NCBI GenBank assembly: GCA_945897185.1
Contig: CAMDFC010000004.1
Coordinates: forward strand, 1-64,000
Direction: 5' to 3'
Source: Chitinophaga pinensis
GTDB taxonomy: Bacteria > Bacteroidota > Bacteroidia > Chitinophagales > Chitinophagaceae
Length of the DNA stretch: 64,000 nucleotides
Shown here: positions 8,164 through 19,681 of the stretch, piece after piece
Numbering within the stretch: position 1 is the stretch's first letter
How the letters are laid out: each line of letters begins with the position of its first letter
The notes under the pieces: model-generated
The model's database searches: none
What the model saw: only the letters and a program-made list of their open reading frames with translations
What the model was told of the DNA's origin: nothing
Position numbers and translations under genes: made by a program

Positions 8164-11100
8164 TTATTCTTCTTCGTCGAAGCTCATCACTTCGCGCGTG
8201 GTTTGTAACAATTCGTATTCTTCTTTGCTACCAACAATCAAGTTCTCGTAGTCTCTCAAACCTGTACCTGCAGGAATGTGATGACCCGTAATAACATTCT
8301 CTTTTAATCCGAGCATGTCATCCGCTTTACCTTGGATTGCAGCAGAAGAAAGCACTTTGGTTGTTTCCTGGAACGATGCAGCTGAAATCCAACTTTGTGT
8401 TCCAAGAGAGGCCTTTGTTATACCCAATAGGACTGGGCAAGAGGTGGCAGCATGTGCATCTCTGAATTCAACAATCTTTCTGTCATTTCTGCGAAGGATT
8501 GAGTTTTCTTCCCTGATTTCACGAAGACTAGCGATTTGTCCCGCTTTCAACACTTCAGAATCACCTGCATCTACAACAACTTTCTTGTCATAAATCCAAT
8601 CATTCTCAATGTTAAAGTCGAAACGATCTTCAAGATCTCCTTCAAGGAATTTAGTATCGCCTGGATCTACTATCTCCACTTTTCTCATCATCTGACGCAC
8701 TATCACTTCAATGTGCTTGTCATTGATTCTTACACCTTGCAAGCGATAAACCTCTTGAATTTCATTCACCACATATTCTTGAACGGCAAAAGGACCTTTG
8801 ATTGATAGGATATCTCCAGGAGCTATCTGACCATCAGACATTGGTGTACCTGCTTTTACGAAATCACCATCTTGAACGAGGATTTGACGTGTTAAAGTAA
8901 CAAGGTATTTCTTGATAATACCATCTTTTGCTTCAACTGTAATCTCTCTGTTACCACGTTTGATAGCACCGAAACTTACAACACCATCTATTTCAGAAAC
9001 AACTGCAGGGTTTCCTGGATTTCTTGCTTCAAATAGTTCAGTTACACGTGGAAGACCACCAGTGATATCTCTCAACTTGCCTAAAATTCTAGGAATTTTT
9101 ACAAGTACTTGACCTGCGGTTACTGCATCACCTTCTTCAATAATAATGTGTGATCCAACTGGTAGGTTGTATGATTTTTCTTCTTTCCCTTTAATCATTA
9201 GGGAAGGAATTCTGGTTTTATCTTTTGATTCAATCACCACTTTCTCTCTGTGACCAGTTTGTTCATCAGCCTCTTCACGATAAGTAACACCATCAATTAC
9301 ATTTTCAAATCCAATCTGACCGGCAATCTCAGCAACAACTACGTTGTTGAATGGATCCCATGTGCAGATGGTATCTCCTTTTGCAACTTTAGTACCTTCT
9401 GCAACTGATAAAGTAGATCCGTAAGGCACGTTATTGGTAATCATCACACGATCATTCTTCAAATCCATGATACGCATCTCGGCAGTACGTCCAATTACAA
9501 CCTGCACATCTTTTCCATCATTGTTCTTGGCTTTAACAGTCCTAAGTCCGTCAAACTGAACAACACCTTCAAACTTAGCCACCAATTGAGATTCAACTGA
9601 AGCAGATCCTGCAACACCACCTACGTGGAAAGTACGGAGTGTTAGCTGTGTACCCGGCTCTCCGATAGATTGTGCAGCTATGATACCAACGGCATCTCCT
9701 CGCTGAGCAATATTTCCAGAGGCGAGATTCAATCCATAACACTTCACACAACATCCACGCTTGCTTTCGCAGGTAAGTACAGATCTTATTTCAATAAATT
9801 CAATTCCAGAATCCTCTATTTTTCTAGCGATGTCTTCATCAATATGTTCGCCTGCACCTACAATCAATTGATCGGAGATTAGATCGTAGACATTATGTAG
9901 GGAAGTTCTTCCCAAAATTCTATCATACAATGGTTCAACTATGTCCTCATTGTCTTTCAACGCACTAGTTGCAATTCCTCTAAGGGTACCACAATCTTCT
10001 TCAGAAATGATTACATCTTGAGCAACGTCTACTAAACGTCTAGTTAGGTAACCAGCATCAGCAGTTTTCAAGGCAGTATCGGCAAGACCTTTACGGGCAC
10101 CGTGCGTAGAAATGAAGTAGTCCAATACACTCAACCCATCTTTAAAATTAGAAAGGATTGGGTTTTCAATAATCTCAGAACCGCTTGATCCACTCTTTCT
10201 TGGCTTAGCCATTAATCCACGAAGACCAGCCAACTGCTTTACCTGTTGCTTGGAACCCCTTGCACCTGAGTCAAGCATCATAAATACAGAGTTGAAACCC
10301 TGCTTATCTGCTGCCATTGCTTGAATCAACGCTTCTGTAATTTTTGTATCTACCCTAGACCAGATATCAATGATCTGATTGTAACGCTCGTTGTTGGTAA
10401 TTAACCCCATGTTGTAATTTTCCCATACCTCTTTTACCTCACCAGAAGCATTGTCAATCATTTCTTCTTTTAATACAGGAAGTTCAAGATCCTGGATGTT
10501 AAAGGAAAGACCGCCCCTGAACGCCATGCGGAAACCAAGTTCCTTAATTGCATCCAAAAATTTAGCCGTTGTTGGAATATTGGTGATCTTGATAATCTGA
10601 CCAATGATTTCTCTCAAACTCTTTTTGGTTAGTAGAGCATTAACGAAACCTACTTTCGCCGGGACTGCTTGGTTAAAGAGAACACGACCGACTGTAGTTT
10701 CGAGAAGCTTGCTTTCCAAAACTCCATCATCATTCCTCATTTTCACCTTTACTTTTATAAAGGCATGAAGATCAACTTTGCCTTCATTGTAGGCTATAAT
10801 TACTTCATCAGCACTATAAAATCTCATACCCTCTCCTTTCACAACATCATTGCCGATGTTACGCTTGCCTTTGGTCATATAATATAGACCAAGTACCATG
10901 TCTTGAGAAGGAAGGGTTATTGGCGTACCGTTTTGCGGGTTGAGGATGTTGTGCGATGCCAACATCAACAACTGTGCTTCCAATACTGCAGCGTGACTCA
11001 ATGGAACGTGGACAGCCATTTGATCACCATCGAAATCCGCGTTAAAGGAAGAACAAACCAACGGATGCAATTGAATGGCTTTACCTTCTACCAATTTAGG

Positions 11101-12456
11101 CTGGAAAGCCTGAATAGACAAACGGTGCAAGGTTGGGGCACGGTTAAGCATAACAGGATGCCCTTTCAAAATATTTTCAAGGATATCCCAAACAATGGCC
11201 TCCTTGCGGTCAACCAACTTACGGGCAGATTTAACTGTCTTTACAATACCCCTTTCAATTAATTTTCTAATGATAAATGGCTTGAACAATTCAGCAGCCA
11301 TGTCTTTGGGAAGTCCGCACTCATGAAGCTTTAACTCTGGACCAACCACAATTACAGAACGACCAGAATAGTCGACACGCTTACCCAATAGGTTCTGACG
11401 GAAACGACCTTGCTTTCCTTTCAATACATCACTGAGCGACTTCAACGCTCTTCCACCTTCTGCTTTTACAGCATTTGATTTACGGCTGTTGTCGAACAAT
11501 GAATCTATTGCTTCCTGCAACATCCTCTTCTCGTTTCTCAAGATTACTTCAGGAGCCTTGATTTCAAGAAGACGCTTCAGACGATTATTTCTAATGATTA
11601 CCCTGCGGTAAAGGTCATTCAAATCCGATGAAGCAAACCTTCCACCATCCAATGGAACCAATGGTCTCAATTCTGGTGGAATTACAGGAATGTATTGCAT
11701 AACCATCCATTCGGGACGGTTATTGATTCTTGTATTCGCATCACGGAATGATTCAACAATGCTCAAACGCTTAAGTGCATCCGCTTTACGCTGCTGAGAT
11801 GTTTCAGTAGCAGCAGAATTTCTAAGTGAAAAACTCAATGAATCTAAATCAACCCTGAGCAATAGTTCATATACAGCTTCAGCACCCATTTTGGCAATGA
11901 ACTTGTTCGGATCTTCGTCTGGCAGGTACTGATTTTCTTTTGGAAGGGTATCTAGTAAATCAAGGTACTCTTCTTCAGTGAGCAAATCACCTTGCTTTTT
12001 CCCTTTCTCTTCAACCACACCCGACTGAATAACTACAAAGCGTTCATAATAAATGATGCTTTCTAGTTTTTTAGAACTGATGCCCAACAAATAACCAATC
12101 TTGTTAGGCAAACTTTTAAAATACCAAATATGAACCACTGGCACCACCAATTTGATGTGGCCCATTCTTTCTCTTCTTACCTTCTTCTCGGTAACCTCTA
12201 CTCCACATCTATCACATACGATACCCTTGTAACGTATTCTTTTGTACTTTCCACAAGCACATTCGTAATCTTTAACCGGACCGAAAATCTTTTCACAGAA
12301 CAATCCATCCCTTTCAGGTTTGTAGGTTCTGTAGTTGATGGTCTCGGGTTTCAGCACCTCGCCATAGGATCTATCAAGGATAGAATCTGGAGAGGCAAGG
12401 CTGATAGTGATCTTTGAAAAAGCTGTTCTCGGACGATTGTCTTTTTTGATAGCCAT
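8164..12456 (-). CDS. rpoC: DNA-directed RNA polymerase subunit beta'
   Basis: Catalytic subunit of RNA polymerase, 1430 residues, full length for Bacteroidota. The N-terminal zinc ribbon cysteines are C66, C68, C81 and C84. The magnesium-chelating NADFDGD motif is at 472-478. The second zinc site [11 protein letters not shown] and the trigger-loop/bridge-helix region are intact, and the C-terminus ends in an acidic tail. Its upstream neighbour is not rpoB but an uncharacterised gene 209 bp away, so it appears to have its own promoter. An intrinsic terminator follows. Confidence 0.98.
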   Translation of the reverse strand: MAIKKDNRPRTAFSKITISLASPDSILDRSYGEVLKPETINYRTYKPERDGLFCEKIFGPVKDYECACGKYKRIRYKGIVCDRCGVEVTEKKVRRERMGHIKLVVPVVHIWYFKSLPNKIGYLLGISSKKLESIIYYERFVVIQSGVVEEKGKKQGDLLTEEEYLDLLDTLPKENQYLPDEDPNKFIAKMGAEAVYELLLRVDLDSLSFSLRNSAATETSQQRKADALKRLSIVESFRDANTRINNRPEWMVMQYIPVIPPELRPLVPLDGGRFASSDLNDLYRRVIIRNNRLKRLLEIKAPEVILRNEKRMLQEAIDSLFDNSRKSNAVKAEGGRALKSLSDVLKGKQGRFRQNLLGKRVDYSGRSVIVVGPELKLHECGLPKDMAAELFKPFIIRKLIERGIVKTVKSARKLVDRKEAIVWDILENILKGHPVMLNRAPTLHRLSIQAFQPKLVEGKAIQLHPLVCSSFNADFDGDQMAVHVPLSHAAVLEAQLLMLASHNILNPQNGTPITLPSQDMVLGLYYMTKGKRNIGNDVVKGEGMRFYSADEVIIAYNEGKVDLHAFIKVKVKMRNDDGVLESKLLETTVGRVLFNQAVPAKVGFVNALLTKKSLREIIGQIIKITNIPTTAKFLDAIKELGFRMAFRGGLSFNIQDLELPVLKEEMIDNASGEVKEVWENYNMGLITNNERYNQIIDIWSRVDTKITEALIQAMAADKQGFNSVFMMLDSGARGSKQQVKQLAGLRGLMAKPRKSGSSGSEIIENPILSNFKDGLSVLDYFISTHGARKGLADTALKTADAGYLTRRLVDVAQDVIISEEDCGTLRGIATSALKDNEDIVEPLYDRILGRTSLHNVYDLISDQLIVGAGEHIDEDIARKIEDSGIEFIEIRSVLTCESKRGCCVKCYGLNLASGNIAQRGDAVGIIAAQSIGEPGTQLTLRTFHVGGVAGSASVESQLVAKFEGVVQFDGLRTVKAKNNDGKDVQVVIGRTAEMRIMDLKNDRVMITNNVPYGSTLSVAEGTKVAKGDTICTWDPFNNVVVAEIAGQIGFENVIDGVTYREEADEQTGHREKVVIESKDKTRIPSLMIKGKEEKSYNLPVGSHIIIEEGDAVTAGQVLVKIPRILGKLRDITGGLPRVTELFEARNPGNPAVVSEIDGVVSFGAIKRGNREITVEAKDGIIKKYLVTLTRQILVQDGDFVKAGTPMSDGQIAPGDILSIKGPFAVQEYVVNEIQEVYRLQGVRINDKHIEVIVRQMMRKVEIVDPGDTKFLEGDLEDRFDFNIENDWIYDKKVVVDAGDSEVLKAGQIASLREIREENSILRRNDRKIVEFRDAHAATSCPVLLGITKASLGTQSWISAASFQETTKVLSSAAIQGKADDMLGLKENVITGHHIPAGTGLRDYENLIVGSKEEYELLQTTREVMSFDEEE

Positions 12457-12600
12457 AATAAGTTATCGGTTTTTACAATTTTCTACCGCCGTAATTGCCT
12501 AATTGTCTGACTGTTGAAGTCAAATACACATTATTGAAAATCAATAACTTATGTAAAAACAAATTTGGGGAAATACGAGCATGCCTAAATTTAAGGATGG

Positions 12601-12630
12601 CGAAGGTAGGAAAAATGCCTGAATTTACAA
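12601..12630 (-). promoter_or_regulatory. Candidate promoter TTG-N19-TACCTTCG for rpoC
   Basis: On the minus strand TTG (12628-12630) and TACCTTCG (12601-12608) are 19 bp apart. This matches the Bacteroidota layout with one common T-to-C variation. Transcription would start near 12595 and give a 5' leader of about 140 nt before rpoC. The leader contains the perfect inverted repeat TTATTGAtttTCAATAA (12531-12547). The rest of the 208-bp gap holds nothing I recognise. Confidence 0.45.
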
Positions 12631-12664
12631 TAAAATTCTTGGGTTGGTGAGCAGTAAATTTAGA

Positions 12665-14218
12665 TCAAGATAAATGACGCATTCGCTCTTCATAATGCTT
12701 CGCAATTACTTCCTGGACAGGCACTGCTTTGATCTTGCTTTCCAACCAGGAGAGTACATCGAGGTACATAAAAGATCTACTCTCTGTTGCGCTTCCTTCC
12801 AACTTTTTTAATTTTTCATATAGCGCCGTGAAAGCAAGGTTAAGCTCCTTTTTATTCATTGAAAATGAGCTTCTTATGAAAGAAAATATTTCATTTTCTA
12901 CTGTACTTAAGTTTTTTAGTTTGGCCATAAAACGGTAAACGGACCTCACCTGACTTTCCAAAATCATATCATTGCCTAATTCATAATGAGATATGAGGTG
13001 GAGCAGCCTAGCATAGCATTGAATGTCTGCTCTCAAATCTGCCTTCCAATGAATTATTTTATTCAGGTAATTGGTGGCTTGGTCGAAGTTACTACAGCCA
13101 AAATATAGGCAGGCAATTTTGTAATAAAAAACAAGTGTTCTGTGCTTATCCAACTGTAATTCAAATTCGGATAAATTGTGTTCAATTTCAGGCACTAAGT
13201 TTAATCCCTTGGAAAAACTTCCTTGCAAGAAGTGTTGGTTTATTTTAGCAAGATACAAGTAGACAAATCCTTGTACCCTGATGTTGATGTTGGCCTTACC
13301 CTCTTTTGAATGGTAAAACACTTCAAACCGCTCAATCTCTTGAGCAAACTTTTTATCATTTCGCAGCATAAAATGCGCATTGAGCAAATTGTGCATTCCT
13401 TTGATAAAATGCTGAGGCTCTATTTTTACCATTTGAGGTTCTTTATCAAATAAATCTACCCAACGCTGACAATTTTTATAATACGAAAGAAAATCTTGAA
13501 GGATAAATCCTATCCAAGCCTGACTTTGGTAGAGATATAAGCGTTCATAAAACCCATTAAATTCATGAGCCCCTGGGGGAAAATTGGCATGAAAAAAAGA
13601 CTTCACCGCTTCTATGTCAGCTTCATCCCGAACATGTCCATTTTTTATATACCATCCATAAAGTTGAAGGGCCAGGTTACTCAACTTCCCTACGATGGTC
13701 AACCTCGTATTTAATTCTTCAACTTCATTGGCCAATTCTTCTGCACGGTGTTCGAAGCTTCTAGTTATGTGCAAGGTTTCAATTTTCTTTTCAAAGAAAA
13801 GTGCCTGTACCCAAAACGTGATTTGATTGTAGGTTTTTGCCTGTTCTTTAGTTTTGTGTAGCAACTTCAAACTCTGGTGGTAGAGTCCTTTGTCGTATAA
13901 AATTCTTGCATGTTCTAATTGTTCGTGTAAATGAATTTCGACTGCCTGATCATTTTTGAGCATACGAAGACTACCTAAAATTTGCTTATACAAGTGTGCC
14001 TTCAAATTTGAAAGTTGTTGCTTTTGGATAGATGGATTCTTTCTTAACAATGTCTCTTCATCGTAGGAGTCCATTTTCTCTAAAGCTGCAAATAGCTGTG
14101 TAATTTTAAGGTCTTCAGAAGCTGCATTTCTGCTCACATACAACTTAAAGCTGCGCTTCTCCCCCTTTTCGAGGGTTTTAATCAACTGAAACAATTCATC
14201 TGCAGACCTGTTGGGCAT
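12665..14218 (-). CDS. Conserved hypothetical helical-repeat protein (TPR-like)
   Basis: I do not recognise a named family for this 517-residue soluble protein. It has no signal peptide or membrane segment. Nearly the whole sequence is predicted amphipathic helix by eye. TPR-like stretches include ARILYDKGLYHQSLKLLHKT (about 109-128) and FYYKIACLYFGCSNFDQATNYLNKI further on. The N-terminus (LIKTLEKGEKRSFKLYVSR) is basic and resembles other Bacteroidota proteins of unknown role. It lies upstream of rpoC on the same strand, but the 208-bp gap and candidate rpoC promoter argue against a tight operon. It may be a scaffold or adaptor; no function is assigned. Confidence 0.75.
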   Translation of the reverse strand: MPNRSADELFQLIKTLEKGEKRSFKLYVSRNAASEDLKITQLFAALEKMDSYDEETLLRKNPSIQKQQLSNLKAHLYKQILGSLRMLKNDQAVEIHLHEQLEHARILYDKGLYHQSLKLLHKTKEQAKTYNQITFWVQALFFEKKIETLHITRSFEHRAEELANEVEELNTRLTIVGKLSNLALQLYGWYIKNGHVRDEADIEAVKSFFHANFPPGAHEFNGFYERLYLYQSQAWIGFILQDFLSYYKNCQRWVDLFDKEPQMVKIEPQHFIKGMHNLLNAHFMLRNDKKFAQEIERFEVFYHSKEGKANINIRVQGFVYLYLAKINQHFLQGSFSKGLNLVPEIEHNLSEFELQLDKHRTLVFYYKIACLYFGCSNFDQATNYLNKIIHWKADLRADIQCYARLLHLISHYELGNDMILESQVRSVYRFMAKLKNLSTVENEIFSFIRSSFSMNKKELNLAFTALYEKLKKLEGSATESRSFMYLDVLSWLESKIKAVPVQEVIAKHYEERMRHLS

Positions 14219-14342
14219 CGTATTATTCTTTCATTGAAAACCGCTATGGCATTGAATTTCATTTGTTTTTTGAGCGGTTACAAAGCGTAAATTACAAACC
14301 ATTTTGGGTAAAACCGAAAATATGAATGAACTAAATTGTTAT

Positions 14343-15509
14343 ATGTCTGAAAACAGAATTTACATTTTTGATACCACATTAAGAGATGGAGAACAGGTTC
14401 CGGGCTGTAAATTAAACACAAAAGAAAAGGTAGAATTGGCCCTAGCACTGGAAGAATTAGGTGTAGATATCATCGAAGCGGGTTTTCCTGTTTCTAGTCC
14501 AGGTGATTTTGAATCTGTTGTAGCCATTTCAAAAATAATCAAAAACGCAACGGTATGCGGACTTACCCGTGCAGTAGAAAAAGATATAGAAGTAGCAGGC
14601 GCTGCCTTGAAACATGCAAAAAGAGGTAGAATTCACACCGGAATTGGCACTTCTGATTCACACATCAAAAGCAAATTCAATAGCAATAGAGAGGATATCC
14701 TCAAACGAGCCGTCCAGGCAGTAAAATGGGCAAGAAAATATACTGATGATGTTGAATTTTACGCAGAAGATGCAGGCAGGACAGACAATGAATATTTAGC
14801 AAGGGTAATAGAGGCTGTAATTGCAGCTGGAGCAACCACGGTAAATATACCAGACACTACCGGCTATTGCCTTCCTACGCAATACGGAGATAAGATTGCT
14901 TATTTAATGAACCATGTTCAAAATATTGATCGTGCAATTGTCTCTTGCCACTGCCACAATGATTTGGGATTGGCAACAGCAAATTCAATATATGGCGCCA
15001 TTAATGGGGCAAGACAAATTGAGTGCACCATCAACGGGCTAGGAGAACGTGCGGGAAACACCTCACTTGAGGAAGTAGTGATGGTACTGAAACAACATAG
15101 TCACCTTGGTCTATTCACAAATATTGATGCAACCAAGTTGAATCCTATAAGTCATCTTGTATCAGACACCATGCGCATGCCCGTACAACCTAACAAAGCG
15201 ATTGTTGGCGCGAATGCATTTTCACATTCCTCAGGCATTCATCAAGATGGTTTTTTAAAAAACTCCGAGACTTACGAAATTATTCGTCCGGAAGAAGTAG
15301 GTGCTGCAACATCCAAAATTGTACTTACTGCAAGAAGTGGAAGATCTGCATTAGCATTTAGATTTAAAAATCTCGGGTTTGAACTCGATAAAAATGACAT
15401 TGATTCACTTTACCAACAATTCTTAAAATTGGCAGATGTATTAAAAGAAGTTGAAGACGAAAATTTAATACTGCTTGCTACTGAATTTCTGAAACAAAAA
15501 GCAGCCTAA
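14343..15509 (+). CDS. leuA: 2-isopropylmalate synthase (short form without regulatory domain)
   Basis: Condenses 2-ketoisovalerate and acetyl-CoA, the first committed step to leucine. The TIM-barrel start [10 protein letters not shown] and the metal-binding HCHND (HxH) motif are present. [14 protein letters not shown] and [11 protein letters not shown] complete the DRE-TIM metallolyase signature. From the ATG at 14343 it is 388 residues; ATG 14322 and TTG 14304 upstream in frame are possible but add non-conserved residues. The roughly 110-residue C-terminal LeuA dimer domain that binds leucine in the long form is absent, so classical feedback inhibition is not expected. First gene of the leu-ilv cluster. 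A homocitrate or citramalate synthase is less likely given the ilv neighbours. Confidence 0.88.
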   Translation: MSENRIYIFDTTLRDGEQVPGCKLNTKEKVELALALEELGVDIIEAGFPVSSPGDFESVVAISKIIKNATVCGLTRAVEKDIEVAGAALKHAKRGRIHTGIGTSDSHIKSKFNSNREDILKRAVQAVKWARKYTDDVEFYAEDAGRTDNEYLARVIEAVIAAGATTVNIPDTTGYCLPTQYGDKIAYLMNHVQNIDRAIVSCHCHNDLGLATANSIYGAINGARQIECTINGLGERAGNTSLEEVVMVLKQHSHLGLFTNIDATKLNPISHLVSDTMRMPVQPNKAIVGANAFSHSSGIHQDGFLKNSETYEIIRPEEVGAATSKIVLTARSGRSALAFRFKNLGFELDKNDIDSLYQQFLKLADVLKEVEDENLILLATEFLKQKAA

Positions 15510-15613
15510 TGATTGTCAATTTATATACAGCTGCTTTGCCTATAGATGGAATTGAAGCAGAACCTACATTCTTGAACCAATACAAGTTTCCTGTGCTAAA
15601 ATCCAAAATTTAA
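15509..15613 (+). CDS. Possible 34-codon ORF between leuA and ilvD
   Basis: An ATG overlapping the leuA stop (TAATG) opens a 34-codon frame ending 18 bp before ilvD. It is rich in Ile, Leu and Val (10 of 34). The segment LPIDGIEAE faintly recalls the LPGDGIGPE start of LeuB, but no further similarity is visible. It could be a translationally coupled micropeptide, a relic of a lost leu gene, or chance. It is too short for the ORF track. Evidence for expression is positional only. Confidence 0.25.
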   Translation: MIVNLYTAALPIDGIEAEPTFLNQYKFPVLKSKI

Positions 15614-15631
15614 AAATACAAAATACCCAAA

Positions 15632-17308
15632 ATGGAATTAAATAAATACAGCAAAACGATTACACAAGATGATACACAACCAGCAGCACAGGCCATGTTT
15701 TATGGCATTGGCTTAACGGACGAAGATATGGCAAAAGCACAGGTTGGTGTTGCAAGCATGGGATGGGATGGAAACACCTGCAACATGCACTTAAATGAAT
15801 TGGCTGCTATCATCAAAAAAAGCATCTGGGAGCAAAATTTAGTGGGTTTAATATTTAATACAATAGGCGTAAGCGATGGCATGTCTAATGGAACAGATGG
15901 CATGCGCTATTCGTTGGTGAGTAGAGACATCATTGCAGACTCAATTGAAGCTGTATGTGGTGCGCAATATTATGATGGACTAATTACGGTGCCGGGTTGC
16001 GACAAAAACATGCCGGGATCAATCATGGCAATGGGTAGACTCAATAGGCCTTCAATTATGGTTTATGGAGGTACGATTGCACCTGGTCGTTATAAGGGCG
16101 AGGACCTGAACATTGTTTCTGCTTTTGAGGCATTGGGACAAAAAATTGCAGGTACCTTAAACGAGGCGGATTTCAAAGGAATCGTAAAACATTCTTGTCC
16201 TGGTGCAGGCGCTTGCGGTGGAATGTTTACGGCCAATACCATGGCGTCAGCCATTGAAGCATTAGGGATGAGCCTCCCCTTCTCTTCTTCAAATCCTGCG
16301 CTGAGTGAAGACAAGAAAAAAGAATGCATTGATGCTGGTGTTGCAATTAAATTACTGTTGGAAAAAGACATCAAGCCTTCAGACATAATGACCAAAGAAG
16401 CATTTGAAAATGCGGTTACAATAATTATGGCACTAGGAGGTTCTACCAATGCTGTGCTTCACATGATTGCGATGGCACATAGTGTGGGACTCACTTTAAC
16501 CCAAGATGATATTCAATTCATAAGTAATAAAGTTCCTGTAATAGCAGATTTTAAACCTTCCGGCAAATACCTGATGGAAGACTTACACAATATTGGCGGA
16601 GTTCCATTGGTGATGAAATATTTATTACAAAAAGGATTTATTCACGGGCATTGCCTTACTGTTACAGGCAAGACTGTTGAAGAAAACCTTTCATCGGTAA
16701 AAGAAATTGAATTTGAAAAACAGCAAATCATTAAACCAATTGAAAATCCAATAAAAGCAACGGGACATCTGCAGATAATGTATGGCAATATTGCACAGGG
16801 AGGAAGTGTTGCAAAAATCAGTGGAAAAGAAGGTCTAAGATTCGTAGGTCCGGCTAGAGTATTCAATGGAGAAAAAGAATTAATGAACAGCATAAGCAGT
16901 GGTCTCGTTCAAAAAGGAGATGTAGTTGTAATCCGCTCAGTAGGTCCGAGAGGAGCTCCCGGCATGCCAGAAATGCTAAAACCCACATCGGCAATAATAG
17001 GAGCTGGACTGGGAAAAGATGTTGCACTAATTACAGATGGCAGATTCAGTGGCGGAACACATGGATTCGTAGTTGGTCATATTACACCAGAAGCTTTTGA
17101 CGGAGGCAACTTGGCCATTATTGAGGATGGAGATACAATAGAAATTGATGCTGTAAAAAACACAATTAATGTACTCCTAGAAGAATCAATTATTAATCAA
17201 AGAAGGTCTAACTGGAAGCAGCCTCCTTTGTCTGTCTCAAAAGGAATTTTATACAAATATGCGAAGTACGTTACAACTGCAGCTGAGGGTTGTATCACTG
17301 ATAAATAA
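15632..17308 (+). CDS. ilvD: Dihydroxy-acid dehydratase
   Basis: Fe-S dehydratase that converts 2,3-dihydroxyisovalerate and its methylvalerate homologue to the 2-keto acids for valine and isoleucine. Cluster ligands appear in [20 protein letters not shown] and [16 protein letters not shown]. The C-terminal [15 protein letters not shown] motif is typical. At 558 residues it is full length. It lies in the leu-ilv operon, 6 bp before ilvB. Confidence 0.97.
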   Translation: MELNKYSKTITQDDTQPAAQAMFYGIGLTDEDMAKAQVGVASMGWDGNTCNMHLNELAAIIKKSIWEQNLVGLIFNTIGVSDGMSNGTDGMRYSLVSRDIIADSIEAVCGAQYYDGLITVPGCDKNMPGSIMAMGRLNRPSIMVYGGTIAPGRYKGEDLNIVSAFEALGQKIAGTLNEADFKGIVKHSCPGAGACGGMFTANTMASAIEALGMSLPFSSSNPALSEDKKKECIDAGVAIKLLLEKDIKPSDIMTKEAFENAVTIIMALGGSTNAVLHMIAMAHSVGLTLTQDDIQFISNKVPVIADFKPSGKYLMEDLHNIGGVPLVMKYLLQKGFIHGHCLTVTGKTVEENLSSVKEIEFEKQQIIKPIENPIKATGHLQIMYGNIAQGGSVAKISGKEGLRFVGPARVFNGEKELMNSISSGLVQKGDVVVIRSVGPRGAPGMPEMLKPTSAIIGAGLGKDVALITDGRFSGGTHGFVVGHITPEAFDGGNLAIIEDGDTIEIDAVKNTINVLLEESIINQRRSNWKQPPLSVSKGILYKYAKYVTTAAEGCITDK

Positions 17309-17314
17309 ATAACC

Positions 17315-19051
17315 ATGCAAACAGAAAACGCAATCATGCCAGAACTTGATTTGAAATCACCTATAGAAATCACCGGAAGTGAAGCCGTAATGAAAGCACT
17401 TGTTGCAGAAGATGTTGAAATAATTTTTGGATATCCAGGAGGTGCAATCATGCCAATTTATGATGCACTATACAACTATAGAGATCAGTTAGAACACATT
17501 CTCGTAAGACACGAGCAAGGAGGAGTACATGCAGCACAAGGATATGCCAGAACATCTGGGAAAATAGGCACTGTTTTCGCAACTAGCGGACCAGGTGCTA
17601 CAAACCTTGTAACAGGTTTGGCAGATGCATTAATTGATTCAACACCCTTGGTATGTATAACTGGACAAGTGTTTGCACACTTGCTTGGCACAGATGCATT
17701 CCAAGAAATTGATGTGATTAATATCACAACACCCGTTACCAAATGGAATTATCAAATTACCGATGCACATGAAATTCCTGCAATTTTGGCAAAGGCATAT
17801 TACATTGCTGGTAGCGGAAGACCTGGTCCGGTCTTGATTGACATTACCAAAAATGCACAAGTTCAAAAATTTGATTTTACGGGTTATAACAGATGTAATC
17901 ACATTAGAAGTTATAGACCAAAACCAATTGTAAGAAAGGAATATGTTGTATCAGCTGCTGATATGATAAATAATGCTGTGAGACCACTCGTAATCTTTGG
18001 ACAGGGTGTTATTTTAGGAAGAGCAGAAAAAGAATTCACCTCATTCATTGAAAAAGCCGGATTACCAGCTGCATGGACCATCTTGGGATTGAGTGCCTTA
18101 CCAACAGAACACCCATTAAATGTGGGCATGTTGGGCATGCATGGAAACTACGGACCAAATGTATTAACCAATGAATGTGACGTTCTGATTGCAGTGGGTA
18201 TGCGATTTGATGACCGAGTGACTGGCAGGTTAGACAGGTATGCAAAACAAGCAAAAGTGATTCACTTGGATATAGACCCCGCGGAAATTGACAAAAATGT
18301 AAAAGCAGATATTCCCGTTTGGGGAGACTGTAAAGAAACCTTACCGTTAATTACAGAACTTTTAAAAAAGAATAGCCACACCAGCTGGGTAAACAAGTTC
18401 AACGAATGCATGGACAAAGAGATAGAAGTGGTTATTCAAGATGAGTTGAATCCATCAACTCCAATCCTAACCATGGGGGAAGTTATAAAGGAATTGAATC
18501 TACTCACCAATGGTGAGGCAGTGATTGTAACAGATGTAGGACAACACCAAATGGTTGCTTGCAGATACGCAAAGTTTAATAAAAGCAACAGCAGTATAAC
18601 ATCAGGTGGACTGGGTACTATGGGGTTTGCTTTACCAGCTGCCATTGGAGCTAAATATGGCGCAAAAGACAGAACGGTTATTGCAGTGATTGGAGACGGA
18701 GGCGTACAGATGACGATTCAAGAATTAGGCACAATCATGCAAAATAACATCAATGTTAAAATCATGATTTTGAATAACCAGTTTTTAGGCATGGTTAGAC
18801 AATGGCAAGAACTTTTTCTTGAAAGACGTTACTCTTTTGTGGATATAGAAAGTCCAGATTACGTAACCGTAGCCAAAGGTTACAGAATAGAAGGTAACAG
18901 TGTTACAGAAAGATCAGCTTTAAGAGAGGCAATAAAAAAAATGCTAGATCATGATGGCGCCTATCTTTTAGAAGTAATGGTTGGAAAAGAAAATAATGTC
19001 TTCCCAATGGTTCCACAAGGTTCCGGTGTTGGGGAAATTAGATTAAAATAA
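17315..19051 (+). CDS. ilvB: Acetolactate synthase large (catalytic) subunit
   Basis: ThDP-dependent enzyme joining two pyruvates, or pyruvate and 2-ketobutyrate. The N-terminal ThDP domain has IFGYPGGAIMPIYDAL and the activating Glu in VRHEQGGVHAAQGYAR. The central FAD/Rossmann-like domain carries GMLGMHGNYGPN. The C-terminal ThDP motif GDGGVQMTIQELGT...NNQFLGMVRQWQE is complete. At 578 residues it is standard. Gaps of 6 bp to ilvD and 5 bp to ilvN show tight operon packing. Confidence 0.97.
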   Translation: MQTENAIMPELDLKSPIEITGSEAVMKALVAEDVEIIFGYPGGAIMPIYDALYNYRDQLEHILVRHEQGGVHAAQGYARTSGKIGTVFATSGPGATNLVTGLADALIDSTPLVCITGQVFAHLLGTDAFQEIDVINITTPVTKWNYQITDAHEIPAILAKAYYIAGSGRPGPVLIDITKNAQVQKFDFTGYNRCNHIRSYRPKPIVRKEYVVSAADMINNAVRPLVIFGQGVILGRAEKEFTSFIEKAGLPAAWTILGLSALPTEHPLNVGMLGMHGNYGPNVLTNECDVLIAVGMRFDDRVTGRLDRYAKQAKVIHLDIDPAEIDKNVKADIPVWGDCKETLPLITELLKKNSHTSWVNKFNECMDKEIEVVIQDELNPSTPILTMGEVIKELNLLTNGEAVIVTDVGQHQMVACRYAKFNKSNSSITSGGLGTMGFALPAAIGAKYGAKDRTVIAVIGDGGVQMTIQELGTIMQNNINVKIMILNNQFLGMVRQWQELFLERRYSFVDIESPDYVTVAKGYRIEGNSVTERSALREAIKKMLDHDGAYLLEVMVGKENNVFPMVPQGSGVGEIRLK

Positions 19052-19056
19052 AAAAT

Positions 19057-19644
19057 ATGAAACAAGAATATACCCTCAACATTTATACTGAAAATCAAGT
19101 TGGTCTCTTGACCAGAATAGCCATCATGTTTTCTAGAAGAAAAATCAATATTGAAAGCCTAAATACATCTCCTTCGGAAATAGAAAGTATACATCGGTTT
19201 AACATTGTAATTAATGAAACCGAAGAAACAGTTAAGAAAATTATTCGCCAAATTGAGAAGCAGGTAGATGTTTTGAAAGCTTATTTTAACACCAATGAAA
19301 ATATTATTTGGCAAGAGCTTGCCCTTTATAAAGTGCCGACAGACATCATTACTGAAAAAGTAGAAGTTGAGCGTTTACTTAGAACTTATGGTGCGCGGGT
19401 AGTTTCCATTACGAAGGATTTTACCATATTTGAAACAACTGGACAAAGAGAGGAAACACAAAGACTGGTAAAGGTTTTGGAGCCCTACGGACTTATTGAA
19501 TTTGTAAGAAGTGCTCGCGTTGCAATTATTAAAGACAGCAAAGGGTTTCATGAAAAACTGAAGGAGTTTGAAGCTTTAGAACACAAAGAGCCTATAATTA
19601 AAGATCCCATTTCAGAGGAGGAAGCCAATTCTAAAATCGTATAA
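19057..19644 (+). CDS. ilvN: Acetolactate synthase small (regulatory) subunit
   Basis: A 195-residue regulatory partner of the preceding catalytic subunit. The N-terminal ACT domain starts YTLNIYTENQVGLLTRIAIMFSRRKINIESL, the valine-binding fold. A second ferredoxin-like domain (about 85-165) follows, as in IlvH-type subunits. The C-terminal acidic tail is variable. Its presence keeps valine feedback possible at this step, although LeuA lacks its own regulatory domain. Confidence 0.95.
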   Translation: MKQEYTLNIYTENQVGLLTRIAIMFSRRKINIESLNTSPSEIESIHRFNIVINETEETVKKIIRQIEKQVDVLKAYFNTNENIIWQELALYKVPTDIITEKVEVERLLRTYGARVVSITKDFTIFETTGQREETQRLVKVLEPYGLIEFVRSARVAIIKDSKGFHEKLKEFEALEHKEPIIKDPISEEEANSKIV

Positions 19645-19681
19645 CAACTAAACATACAATCAAAACAACTAAACAAAGGTT

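Noticed and set aside
10903-11262. 119-codon plus-strand ORF inside rpoC
   Set aside because: It is an antisense shadow of a highly conserved rpoC region around the NADFDGD site, with no family signal of its own.
12531-12547. Perfect inverted repeat TTATTGAtttTCAATAA in the rpoC leader
   Set aside because: AT-only stem in an AT-rich leader, without a T-run or known binding motif; too likely by chance to call a regulator site.
14246-14290. Possible 14-residue leader [14 protein letters not shown] before leuA
   Set aside because: No terminator or alternative hairpin follows and there is no run of Leu, Ile or Val codons, so attenuation is not supported.
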